Shown in pieces: positions 8,067 to 16,527 of a DNA stretch of 64,000 nt (position 1 is the first letter of the stretch; the number at the start of each line of letters is the position of its first letter). The DNA lies in the NCBI GenBank assembly GCA_020634975.1, contig JACKAQ010000007.1, forward strand, positions 1 through 64,000. Reading direction: 5' to 3'. The notes beneath the pieces were generated by a model. That model was not told the origin of the DNA. It worked only from the letters and a program-made list of their open reading frames with translations, and ran no database searches. Source of the stretch: JACKAQ01 sp020634975 [NCBI: Calditrichia bacterium] (GTDB lineage Bacteria; Calditrichota; Calditrichia; RBG-13-44-9). A program made the translations under genes and the position numbers.

Positions 8067-9364
8067 ATGATACTGATTTCCCTGTTATTTATAATGAAAT
8101 CAAATGCCCGGAAAATCTGCCGGCATTCGCTGGCAATATTTCTGCTTACCGGGTTTGGTTGGGTGGCTTTCGCCAGCGATCAGGTGCCTGCACCGCCGCA
8201 GGATCATCCCATTGCATTGGTCAACGGCACGGTGCACACACCGTCAGCGGTGCTACCTTGCCGGCAACCACCATTTTGTTCGATAACGGCAAAATTACCT
8301 TCATCGGCGGAGAAGCTGCGTTACCGGAAAATGCGGAAATCATTGATATCAACGGAAAACATGTGTATCCGGCAATGATTGCGGCAAACACTATCCTCGG
8401 TTTATCGGAAATCAATGCCGTTCGCGCCACCCGCGATTATCGCGAAGTCGGTAGGTTCACGCCGGAAATGCGGGCGGAAGTTGCCTATAATCCCGATAGC
8501 GAATTACTCCCCGTAACCCGCGCCAACGGCGTCGCACTTGCCCAAAGCGTACCGCAGGGCGGATTGATCTCCGGAACATCCGCACTAATGTCGCTCGATG
8601 GCTGGACATGGGAAAATATGACCGAAAAATCGCCGGTGGGATTGCACATCCGCTGGCCGCAAATGAAGGCCATTGAACGGATATGGATGCGCCAAAGCGC
8701 TGAAGATCAATTGAAAGATCGCGACGAGCAGTTGGAAAATCTTCGCAAATTTTTCGCAGATGCGCGGGCGTATCATCAATTAAAGTCATCCGGTCAACCG
8801 TTTGAATCGAGCACTCGGTTGGAAGCGATGGCGCCGTTTATCACCGGAGAAGAGCCGGTGTTTATTCACGCAGATGATATTCGCCAGATTCAGGCGGCGA
8901 TGGATTGGGCGAAAACAGAGCAATTGCAAATGATTCTGGTTGGCGGATATGACGCATGGCGCATCGCGGATGAATTGAAAGCGCAGGATATCCCGGTGAT
9001 TTATCACAACGTTCATTCACTGCCGGATCGTCGTTGGGAAGGATACGACACGCCGTTCACCGGACCTGCAAAATTACATGCCGCAGGTGTTCGTTTTTGC
9101 ATCGCACCAGCAGAAGGCGTTAGTGATCCGGGACATTCCCGAAACCTGCCATACGAAGCAGCAACCGCCGCAGCTTATGGATTACCAAAAGATGAAGCGT
9201 TGAAATCGGTGACGTTGTATCCCGCGCAAATATTTGGGATTGCAGAACGGGTCGGTTCGCTGGAAGTAGGGAAGGATGCCACGCTGATCGTTACCACCGG
9301 TGATCCGTTGGAAATTACCACCCAGGTTGAGCATATGTTTATCGCCGGCGGCATGTCGATTTGA
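8067..9364 (+). CDS. secreted amidohydrolase-like protein, interrupted by a frameshift
   Basis: The signal peptide and first strand (export segment ending VAFASDQ, then HPIALVNGTVHT) are read in the frame starting at ATG 8067, which has GGAG at 8054-8057. The rest (VSGATLPATTILFDNGKI onward) is read in another frame to the stop at 9364. The switch lies in CACACA at 8235-8240: removing two bases would restore VNGTVHTVSG, the usual start of this fold. The joined protein would be about 432 residues. It resembles the N-terminal half of the gene at 3610 and likewise lacks the HxH motif (YPAMIAANTILG). It ends with GSLEVGKDATLIVTTGDP. The break could be a real inactivation, slippage-type variation or a sequencing error. 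If intact, it is probably a non-catalytic partner or an enzyme using other residues. Confidence 0.75.
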
Positions 9365-9541
9365 GCAGCCGCCACACACAATTATATGAAAAATATTTGC
9401 AAAAATATCGTCAGCTTGGTGAGATAGAGTAGGATAACCCGCGATTCAGTTTCGGGACATTTTTCCACAGATATTGTTCCGAAATTGAATCGCTGTTGGA
9501 TGGTTGTTTGGCGGATAGAATTTTGAAGCTGTAATACTCGG

Positions 9542-9567
9542 TCATTCCTGCGAAGGCAGGGATCTCC
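9542..9567. repeat. single REP hairpin
   Basis: GTCATTCCTGCGAAGGCAGG followed by GATCTC is the single-copy form of the element that occurs as an inverted pair at 6768-6835. It lies in the gap between the converging genes ending at 9364 and 9632 and could also act as a terminator. Confidence 0.7.
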
Positions 9568-9631
9568 GGGTTTTTTACCATTAAAGCGGATAGATAAAGC
9601 TACTCACCTTTGCCGTTAAAACAGAAACGGA

Positions 9632-9958
9632 TTAATCAAAATATTGCTGAACGCAGCCGGTGTAGTAAAAAAACAAAATCAACGCTGCGATCAGACAAAA
9701 CAGCATCGGCAACAAACCGATAAGCTTTTGGTCCCTGCTCAACGAGCGATAGGTTCGTGCTGTTTTTGCTGCGATGAAAACGCTGGTCAAATACATTATC
9801 ACGAAAACAACGATAATGCCAAAACGCCAGTCGATCAGCGGTTGTTCAACTGCCGGAAAAATGCCGGGTAAAAATATCAACATCAGCATCAGCAAAACGC
9901 ACAGCACTGCGATACCCAACTGGACCCTTTCCGTGGATCGAATCAATGTCCGGTTCAT
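9632..9958 (-). CDS. small membrane protein, unknown function
   Basis: A 108-residue protein with three hydrophobic segments: about residues 14-36, 46-63 and 81-100. It has a basic loop (AKTARTYRSLSRDQK) between the second and third. Its ATG overlaps the last bases of mtaB by 4 bp, so it is translationally coupled and co-transcribed with it. No family is recognised. The coupling does not by itself imply a tRNA-modification role. Confidence 0.65.
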   Translation of the reverse strand: MNRTLIRSTERVQLGIAVLCVLLMLMLIFLPGIFPAVEQPLIDWRFGIIVVFVIMYLTSVFIAAKTARTYRSLSRDQKLIGLLPMLFCLIAALILFFYYTGCVQQYFD

Positions 9959-11253
9959 TTCAGTGTTCCAATTACCCCGTGTTTATCTAATGCTTCCAAT
10001 CGTACCGGTAGCATTCTGTTCTTCAGATCGTGACTGGAAGCTACTTTTACGCGAATATAAGTGTCTGTTAATCCGCTCCAAAATCCATTCTTTTGTTGTT
10101 CGAATAAAACGAATTCGGTTTTTCCCAAAAATTGCTGGTGATAAACGGTGCGTTTCCGCTCGCTCAATTCCCGCAGTCGCCGGCTGCGTTCGATAATCGT
10201 TTCCCGGCTGATTTTTTCCTGATCCGGCAGTTTGCTGCTCCGCGCATGATCGCGATCGGAATAGCTGAACACGTGAAAATAGGCAAACGGCAAATCCAGC
10301 AACAGTTCGTAGGTTTCATCAAATAATGCGTCCGTTTCGCCGGGATAGCCGACGATCACATCCGTTCCCAAACAGGCTTCCGGATTGGTGCGATGCGCCA
10401 TCATTAGAAAATCGACAAATTCCGCAACGGTATATTTGCGGTTCATCGCCTGCAAAATGGCGTCGCTGCCCGATTGAATGGGAATGTGTAGATAGCGGCA
10501 CAATTTTCCGGTGGTCGCCAGTTGTTGCACAACCGCATCGGCAATGGTCGTCGGCTCGATCGATGAAATGCGGATGCGCCACAAATCCTCAATTGTTGCC
10601 AACGCAGAAAGCACATCCACCAGCGTTTTCCCTTCAAAATCGTAAGTGCCGATGTTAATGCCGGTCAGCACCAGTTCATGATGTCCGGCTGCTGTCAGGC
10701 TGCGGGCTTCTTTCAAAATATCCTCAAATTCACGGCTTCGGGCACGACCGCGCGCATAAGGAATTTCGCAAAAGCCGCAAAAAAAGTCGCAGCCATCCTG
10801 AATTTTCAGGTTGGCACGCGTATGCAGATCGTCAAATCCCACAAAAGGAATCGTAAAGCTTTTGCGCTGGATGGTCGGCGTAATCAACTGCGGTTCATTT
10901 TGTGCTGTGGTTTCCTGCAAAATTCCGGCGATATCCATTTTACGCTCGTTACCGACAACCCAGCGCACATTTGGCAATTCCAGCAATTTTTCCCGCTGCA
11001 CCTGCGCCTGACAACCGACCAGCGCAATTTGCACATCGGGATTTATCCGCAATGCCTTGTTGACCAGTTTGCGAGTGTCCGCATCGCCGTTTTCGGTTAC
11101 GGTGCAGGTGTTTACCACCAGCACATCGGGCGTATCTTTAAAATTCACCACCTGATGTGCATTTGCATCAAAACCTTGTTGCATAATTGCCGTTTCAGCC
11201 TGATTCAACCGGCAACCAAAGGTGTAAAAAGCTATTTTTTTTCTGTTTTCCAT
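9955..11253 (-). CDS. mtaB: tRNA t6A37 methylthiotransferase MtaB
   Basis: A 432-residue radical-SAM enzyme that adds a methylthio group to N6-threonylcarbamoyladenosine at position 37 of ANN-decoding tRNAs. The N-terminal MTTase domain carries the three cluster cysteines Cys14 (TFGCRLNQ), Cys50 (NTCTVT) and Cys81 (VGCQAQ). The radical-SAM cluster motif is Cys155-DFF-Cys159-GF-Cys162. A C-terminal TRAM-like segment follows about residue 365. The CR(L)NQAE signature and the ARGRARSR stretch fit MtaB rather than MiaB or RimO. Length is normal. The start at 11253 has no strong Shine-Dalgarno. The downstream membrane-protein gene overlaps it by 4 bp. Confidence 0.9.
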   Translation of the reverse strand: MENRKKIAFYTFGCRLNQAETAIMQQGFDANAHQVVNFKDTPDVLVVNTCTVTENGDADTRKLVNKALRINPDVQIALVGCQAQVQREKLLELPNVRWVVGNERKMDIAGILQETTAQNEPQLITPTIQRKSFTIPFVGFDDLHTRANLKIQDGCDFFCGFCEIPYARGRARSREFEDILKEARSLTAAGHHELVLTGINIGTYDFEGKTLVDVLSALATIEDLWRIRISSIEPTTIADAVVQQLATTGKLCRYLHIPIQSGSDAILQAMNRKYTVAEFVDFLMMAHRTNPEACLGTDVIVGYPGETDALFDETYELLLDLPFAYFHVFSYSDRDHARSSKLPDQEKISRETIIERSRRLRELSERKRTVYHQQFLGKTEFVLFEQQKNGFWSGLTDTYIRVKVASSHDLKNRMLPVRLEALDKHGVIGTLK

Positions 11254-11331
11254 CGCTGCTTTTTTTAATTAATAATGGCATAATTTAAGGTATCAACGCT
11301 GTAAATCAAAAATTATTCGATAATCCTTTAA

Positions 11332-11454
11332 GTAGAGGCAATTCATGAATTGCCTCTACATGTAATTCATGAATTGCCTCTACATGTAATTCATGCCTTA
11401 CATCTAATGTAATTCATGAATTGCCTCTACATGTAATTCACGAATGGTCTCTAC
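11332..11454. repeat. 24-bp palindromic tandem repeat
   Basis: The first element (11332-11359) is a perfect 28-bp palindrome with half-site GTAGAGGCAATTCA. It continues into tandem copies of ATGTAATTCATGAATTGCCT+CTAC, with a strict 24-bp period at 11360, 11384 (degenerate, 23 bp), 11407 and 11431 (diverged). There is no gene inside. It occupies the mtaB-pyk divergent intergenic region. Confidence 0.85.
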
Positions 11455-11512
11455 AGGCAATACAGCGCCATACAACCGCTACTTTTCGCTTTGATGCGTC
11501 ATAAATTTACGT

Positions 11513-11528
11513 AAATTTGGTTTTTGCG
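11513..11528. promoter_or_regulatory. 16-bp perfect palindrome upstream of pyk
   Basis: AAATTTACGTAAATTT is perfectly self-complementary and lies 78 bp before the pyk start, clear of the REP array. This could be an operator for a dimeric regulator. No -10/-35 pair is convincing beside it. Confidence 0.35.
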
Positions 11529-11605
11529 AACCCGAATTGTTCCGATAACAAACTGTATTGTAACCTTTTGCAGGTAAAAGTGGAAATACCAGGAGATACC
11601 ATTTG

Positions 11606-13039
11606 ATGAACTTTGATATACAGCACCGCAAAGCCAAGATTGTTTGCACACTTGGACCCAGCAGCCATACATACGAACAAATTTTGGCGTTGGCCAAAGC
11701 CGGAATGGATGTCGCGCGAATCAATTTTTCGCACGGCGAACATGAGACACACAAAGCATTGATTGAAACGGTGCGGCGTGTTTCCCGCGATATTGCCAAA
11801 CCGATTGCCGTGCTGCAGGATTTGCAGGGACCAAAAATTCGTGTCCAAACTTTCGAAAACGGACAAATTGAGCTGGTGGATGGTGCCAAATTCATTCTCA
11901 CTGTGCGCGATGTTACCGGCACCGAAGAAATTGTTTCGGTATCGTACAAATCCTTTTATCAGGATGTGAAACCGGGCGACGCGGTGTTGCTCGATGACGG
12001 CAACCTGAAGCTGGAAGTTGAAAAAATCGACGGATTGGATGTCCATTGCAAAGTGATATATGGCGGTATTTTGAAAGATAAAAAGGGTTTGAATTTACCG
12101 GGATCGATTCTTTCCGTGCCGTGCCTCACCGAAAAAGACCGCAAGGATTTGCAGTTCGGGCTGAAAATGAATGTTGATTACGTTGCGTTGTCTTTCGTGC
12201 AAAAACCGGAAGATATCAATGAAATAAAATGGATTATCGAAGCGCACGGCAAACAAACCCCGGTGATCGCAAAAATCGAGAAACCGCAGGCGGTTGAAGC
12301 GATCGATAAAATCACCGATCTGACCGATGCGGTGATGGTTGCCCGAGGCGATTTGGGCGTGGAAATGCCCGCCGAAGAAGTGCCATCTATTCAGAAAATG
12401 ATTATCAGCTTGTGCAATCGCAAAGCTATTCCGGTGATTACCGCAACCCAAATGCTCGATTCGATGATCCACAACCCACGCCCGACCCGCGCCGAAGCGT
12501 CCGATGTTGCCAACGCCATTCTCGACGGCACGGACGCCGTGATGCTCTCCGGCGAAACCGCATCCGGCGCATTCCCGTTGGAAGCGGCGCAAACGATGGA
12601 TCGTATCATCCGGATGACTGAATCGAAAAGCGGACCGCGTTGGGAGCTGAAACGTCGCCAGCGCGATGCAACCTATCCGATCGCATCGACCATCGGGTAT
12701 TGCGCCTGCCACGCTGCACAAATGGTAAATGCCAGCGCGATTGTTTGTCTCACCCAATCCGGCTCAACTGCCGGGATGATCAGCCGGTTTCGCCCGATGC
12801 TGCCCATCATTGCGATGACCTGGCAGGAAAAAACCTATTGCCGATTGGCGCTGTTGTGGGGCGTTCGCGCATTTCTGGTCGATGAATTTTATGAAAATGT
12901 GGATGACGCAATTGAAACATTAAAAGCGCGGATGATCGAAATGGGTTTAGCCGAATCCGGTGATAATGTGGTGTTTACAGCAGGTTTGCCTTTCACCCAA
13001 CGCCGCCCGACCAATGTGCTGCGCATCGAGGAGCTTTAA
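11606..13039 (+). CDS. pyk: pyruvate kinase
   Basis: A 477-residue glycolytic enzyme converting phosphoenolpyruvate and ADP to pyruvate and ATP in the cytosol. The start at ATG 11606 follows AGGAG at 11591-11595; a TTG immediately before it is also in frame. The N-terminal TIM-barrel begins with AKIVCTLGPSS and the active-site ARINFSHG. The B domain follows, then KIEKPQAV and the metal-binding VARGDLGVEMP, and MLDSM and VMLSGETASG later in the barrel. The C-terminal allosteric domain ends at 477, so the extra PEP-utiliser-like tail of some Firmicute enzymes is absent. The gene is monocistronic, between the mtaB operon (divergent) and a convergent gene. Confidence 0.95.
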   Translation: MNFDIQHRKAKIVCTLGPSSHTYEQILALAKAGMDVARINFSHGEHETHKALIETVRRVSRDIAKPIAVLQDLQGPKIRVQTFENGQIELVDGAKFILTVRDVTGTEEIVSVSYKSFYQDVKPGDAVLLDDGNLKLEVEKIDGLDVHCKVIYGGILKDKKGLNLPGSILSVPCLTEKDRKDLQFGLKMNVDYVALSFVQKPEDINEIKWIIEAHGKQTPVIAKIEKPQAVEAIDKITDLTDAVMVARGDLGVEMPAEEVPSIQKMIISLCNRKAIPVITATQMLDSMIHNPRPTRAEASDVANAILDGTDAVMLSGETASGAFPLEAAQTMDRIIRMTESKSGPRWELKRRQRDATYPIASTIGYCACHAAQMVNASAIVCLTQSGSTAGMISRFRPMLPIIAMTWQEKTYCRLALLWGVRAFLVDEFYENVDDAIETLKARMIEMGLAESGDNVVFTAGLPFTQRRPTNVLRIEEL

Positions 13040-13062
13040 TTGTTTGTGTTTGGATAACAGTC

Positions 13063-13096
13063 TATGGAGATTTCTGCTCCGCGCCGAATGCGGGAA
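13063..13096. repeat. REP-like inverted repeat after pyk
   Basis: GGAGATT at 13066-13072 pairs with AATCTCC about 20 bp later, with CTGC/GCGGG inside. It resembles a diverged copy of the element at 6768-6835. Its place 25 bp after the pyk stop would also suit a terminator. Confidence 0.5.
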
Positions 13097-13120
13097 TCTC
13101 CTGTAACACCTTCTGTTGCG

Positions 13121-14005
13121 CTAATTTTCCGCAACAGCATTCCGGCTCACCTGAACCTCAACCACAAACTTATTTCGTGCGGTAGGATTTGCCGAATCGT
13201 CATAAAACATGACGCTGACGCTCCGGTAATCGTCCCGCTCTTTTTCCCGCAATTCGTATCGCAGCGCTTTTCGTCCGCTCAACACATCGATGGTTTGCCA
13301 ATCTTTGAACGATTCAGTCCATGTATCCCCGTTACAAAATTTGAGTTTACCAACCAGATTGCTGTAAATGTCGCGAGCTTGCGATTTTTGGTTGCCCTGA
13401 TAAAATCGCGACACAAAATTATTTTCCGGCGATATTCGCGAAACGATTGCCCCGGGCAGTTGAACGTTGGGATACAAATTGTTGCCTTCGCCACGCGTGA
13501 TGAAATAAAAATCGGCGTTGGCGTGGGCAATTACAAAATTGATGGCATCGCATAAATCCGCTTCCTCCGGAAGCGAGCGCGACGCGACGTCCGCCCACCA
13601 AGCCCGCATCCGGTAACTGCCGATGGCGTTAGTATCCGCCCGAACCACCAGCAGCCATTCCCCGGCAAACGGGATTTCTACCGCATATGTAAGCGAATTA
13701 CTGCCGTTTTCATTCGGAAATTTGGCCAGATAAGTTGTGTCGTCCGGCGCGATCAGCACAATTGCCGGAGAGAAACCGGTTGCTTTAACCTGCACCAACA
13801 GCAAATCCCCTTTCGAGAAACTGACTTCGTATGCGTCAAATCGCCCGAATTCGGGATCGGTTTCATCAACCGGATTAATTTCTTCATCAAAATAAAGGTG
13901 GGAAACCCTCACCGAGTCGCCATCGGTTTGCGCAGATAACGGATTCGTGTGTGAGCACAACAGCATAACTGCAATTGGTAAAGCGTATTTCACAAAACGG
14001 TTCAT
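13121..14005 (-). CDS. secreted protein with PPC-like beta domain, unknown function
   Basis: A 294-residue exported protein. A signal peptide ends near NPLSAQ at about residue 26. Residues about 45-140 (FDAYEVSFSKGDLLLVQV to GEWLLVVRADTNAIGSYRMRA) look like the small beta-sandwich often attached to secreted peptidases (PPC type). The remaining half is unassigned, with no protease motif. It is transcribed alone, convergent with pyk and divergent from the zinc-ribbon gene at 14100. Confidence 0.7.
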   Translation of the reverse strand: MNRFVKYALPIAVMLLCSHTNPLSAQTDGDSVRVSHLYFDEEINPVDETDPEFGRFDAYEVSFSKGDLLLVQVKATGFSPAIVLIAPDDTTYLAKFPNENGSNSLTYAVEIPFAGEWLLVVRADTNAIGSYRMRAWWADVASRSLPEEADLCDAINFVIAHANADFYFITRGEGNNLYPNVQLPGAIVSRISPENNFVSRFYQGNQKSQARDIYSNLVGKLKFCNGDTWTESFKDWQTIDVLSGRKALRYELREKERDDYRSVSVMFYDDSANPTARNKFVVEVQVSRNAVAEN

Positions 14006-14099
14006 TATTTAATTCCGAATGTTGCGTATTTTTGTTATTTGTGGTAATTTAAAGTCAATCATACCAAAATTGTTCCGGTTTATACGTCAGGAGGAAATT

Positions 14100-14690
14100 A
14101 TGCCTCAGGAATGCCATTGGTGCTTTAATTGCCGTATGAAATTTTATCGAAATGAGATTCGCTATTTCGATTTCGGCGTCAGAGAAGCTAATACTAAAAA
14201 AGGCGTTTGCAGCGCTTGTAAAGCGGCGATCGTAGCTTCACCAACGTTTATCGATACGAATTTTCAATTTATTTTTATTCCCCAACAGTTATTGCTCACC
14301 AAACTTGGTATGAAAAACGACAAATTGACAAAATTCTATTTGTTGCTGAATAAATACCTCCCTTATTTCCCAACCAAAATGATTGGACATGTCATCCAAC
14401 TTTGCTCTGAATACAATAGCAAATTCATGCGATATATTCAATCATTAGATTTGGATTATCAAACCTCGCCACATTATCCTGATAGTGTGGATCTTGGGCA
14501 TGCCGGAACACATCTTATAAATTGGAGAGGTTTGCGTAAACAAATGGAGCATTTAATTGAAATGACGCATCATATCAGTGAAAATAAAAAAACCAAAGCT
14601 GATGACTTGAAAAGCAAGATGTTCGAAGAATACAAGGAAATTAAACAAAAGCTGGCAGCAGACCAGGCCGTTCCCGTCGAATTTAAATGA
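14100..14690 (+). CDS. putative zinc-ribbon protein, unknown function
   Basis: A 196-residue soluble protein. The start at ATG 14100 is fixed by AGGAGG at 14089-14094. The N-terminus carries Cys5, Cys8 and Cys11 (CHWCFNC), then Cys37 and Cys40 (CSAC), which would make one zinc finger. The rest is predicted helical, with a charged lysine-rich C-terminus (SENKKTKADDLKSKMFEEYK). There are no other motifs. It is flanked by a hairpin at 14721-14746. Confidence 0.65.
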   Translation: MPQECHWCFNCRMKFYRNEIRYFDFGVREANTKKGVCSACKAAIVASPTFIDTNFQFIFIPQQLLLTKLGMKNDKLTKFYLLLNKYLPYFPTKMIGHVIQLCSEYNSKFMRYIQSLDLDYQTSPHYPDSVDLGHAGTHLINWRGLRKQMEHLIEMTHHISENKKTKADDLKSKMFEEYKEIKQKLAADQAVPVEFK

Positions 14691-14720
14691 TGCTATAAAA
14701 TATTGATTTCGCTAAAACAA

Positions 14721-14746
14721 CAAACGCCACTAAAAAGCGGCGTTTG
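14721..14746. terminator. hairpin between convergent genes
   Basis: CAAACGCC and GGCGTTTG form an 8-bp stem around a 10-base A-rich loop. It lies between the zinc-ribbon gene and the convergent POT transporter gene. The downstream U-tract is weak on both strands. Confidence 0.5.
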
Positions 14747-14771
14747 CAGATAAACAGTTGGTTCAAAAAAG

Positions 14772-16232
14772 CTATTGAATGTCGCCAATCAATTTGTTTT
14801 TGATCGGTTTGGCGAAAATCAGGAAAACGACGCCGGCAACCACAACAATTGTGGCAACGTTGCCGAATAACTCTGTGATGGGCAGTGTTTCAAACTGTCC
14901 GGCAACCAATCCAGCAATCAAATTTCCTAATGCGGTTCCCATAAACCAGGTTCCCATCATTTGCCCAACCAATGGTTTTGGTGAAAGTTTTGTGACGGAG
15001 CTTAATCCAACCGGGCTCAAGCACAATTCGCCAATGGTGTGCAAATAATATGTAGCGACTAACCACATCGGGCTAACTCCGGGACCGCCATCTGTTGTGT
15101 ATTGCGCACCCCATGCCAGCACCAGAAAACCGGATCCGAGCAATACCAGTCCGAGCCCGAATTTGGTGGGGATGGAAGGATTGCGAGCGCCCAGCATTAC
15201 CCACAAACTTCCCATAATCGGTGCCATGATGATGATAAACAACGCGTTCACCGATTGCAGCCAACTTGCCGGCATTTCCCAACCGAAGATGTTCCGATCG
15301 GTTAATCGTTCGGCAAACAAGTTCATTGATGAACCGGCCTGCTCAAAACCTGACCAGAAAAGTGCTGCGCCGACAAATAAAATTGCGATCACAACAACGC
15401 GCTTTTTTTCCATCGAAGATAAATCTTTAAAGAAAATAACAAAAAGGAAGTACAGCAGCGCAAGCCCAACAATTATAACGCCAGTTGCACCGGCAACGCC
15501 GGTTAAGGTTATTTTCAAAATTCCCGCATAATCGATTACCCAAAGTACTGCAAAAATGGTCAGCAATCCGGCAACGCCGCGGATCAGTGAGGATATATCG
15601 TTTTTGCGTTGCGCCGGATCGGTCGCTTTCAATTTTCCGGCATCGCCCAAATGTTTTAAGCCTAATTTATACTGGATAACCCCAAACGCCATCCCGAAAC
15701 CGGCAGCGCTAAAGCCAAGGTGCCAGTTAACCTGCTCACCAAGATAACCGCAAATGAGCGGGCCGATAAATGCGCCAAGATTTATCCCCATATAAAATAT
15801 GGAAAATCCGGCATCGCGACGTGCGCCGCCTTCCGGATAAAGATCGCCGACAATTGCGCTGACGTTCGGCTTCAATAAACCAGTACCGATGACGATCAGA
15901 ATCAATCCGGTAAAGAAAAAGAATTTTCCGGGAATTGCCATGCAAAAATGCCCGGCAGCAATGATAATCCCGCCGTAAAAAACAGCTTGCTGTTGCCCGA
16001 TTAAACGGTCGGCAATCCACCCGCCCGGCAATGCCAGCAAATATACCAAAGCGGTATACATACCGTAAATAGCCGCGCCGGTTTGCCCGTCCATCCCAAA
16101 CCCGGGATTTTCGCCGGTTGTTGCTGCAACAATAAACAGCAGCAAAATGCCCCGCATACCGTAATAACTTAACCGTTCCCACATTTCTGTAAAAAATAAG
16201 GTGCCTAATCCGCGAGGATGTCCACCGAACAT
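14772..16232 (-). CDS. POT/PTR2-family proton-coupled peptide transporter
   Basis: A 486-residue inner-membrane transporter with about 12-14 hydrophobic segments. The family's ExxER proton-coupling motif is present at Glu16, Glu19 and Arg20 (EMWERLSYYG), and the MFS/POT signature GLLKPNVSAIVGDLY follows. The bacterial family imports di- and tripeptides with protons. The start is supported by GGAGG 5 bases upstream of the ATG at 16232. It is single-gene; the next gene upstream (16528) is divergent. Confidence 0.9.
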   Translation of the reverse strand: MFGGHPRGLGTLFFTEMWERLSYYGMRGILLLFIVAATTGENPGFGMDGQTGAAIYGMYTALVYLLALPGGWIADRLIGQQQAVFYGGIIIAAGHFCMAIPGKFFFFTGLILIVIGTGLLKPNVSAIVGDLYPEGGARRDAGFSIFYMGINLGAFIGPLICGYLGEQVNWHLGFSAAGFGMAFGVIQYKLGLKHLGDAGKLKATDPAQRKNDISSLIRGVAGLLTIFAVLWVIDYAGILKITLTGVAGATGVIIVGLALLYFLFVIFFKDLSSMEKKRVVVIAILFVGAALFWSGFEQAGSSMNLFAERLTDRNIFGWEMPASWLQSVNALFIIIMAPIMGSLWVMLGARNPSIPTKFGLGLVLLGSGFLVLAWGAQYTTDGGPGVSPMWLVATYYLHTIGELCLSPVGLSSVTKLSPKPLVGQMMGTWFMGTALGNLIAGLVAGQFETLPITELFGNVATIVVVAGVVFLIFAKPIKNKLIGDIQ

Positions 16233-16453
16233 AATGCCTCCTTGTTTAATTAGCTTTCAGACGTATCATGCATACGTTTCGTTTACATATAATTTGCAAT
16301 CTTCAGTTACTGTCGGCGGCTCCGAATAACCTGAGAATATAATGGTTCGCCTATTAGCATCAAAATTCTAAAGAAATAAATTTTATAGTTTTAGCTCCGC
16401 AGATAATCCCAAAACATTATCTAAAAGCGGATGCAGTAATTTGCTGCCTCAAT

Positions 16454-16481
16454 TTGAATTTCAGTGCAGTTGTGTTATATT
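16454..16481 (+). promoter_or_regulatory. sigma-70-like promoter of the DUF819 gene
   Basis: TTGAAT (16454-16459) and TATATT (16476-16481) are 16 bp apart, 47 bp before the ATG at 16528. Confidence 0.4.
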
Positions 16482-16527
16482 AGCCTTTCTTTTTTATACA
16501 ATCATCTGTTCAAAATGAGGAAAAATA

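Noticed and set aside
16233-16527. Possible tRNA or small RNA in the divergent gap
   Set aside because: I found no cloverleaf with a T-loop GTTCRA or matching acceptor stem.
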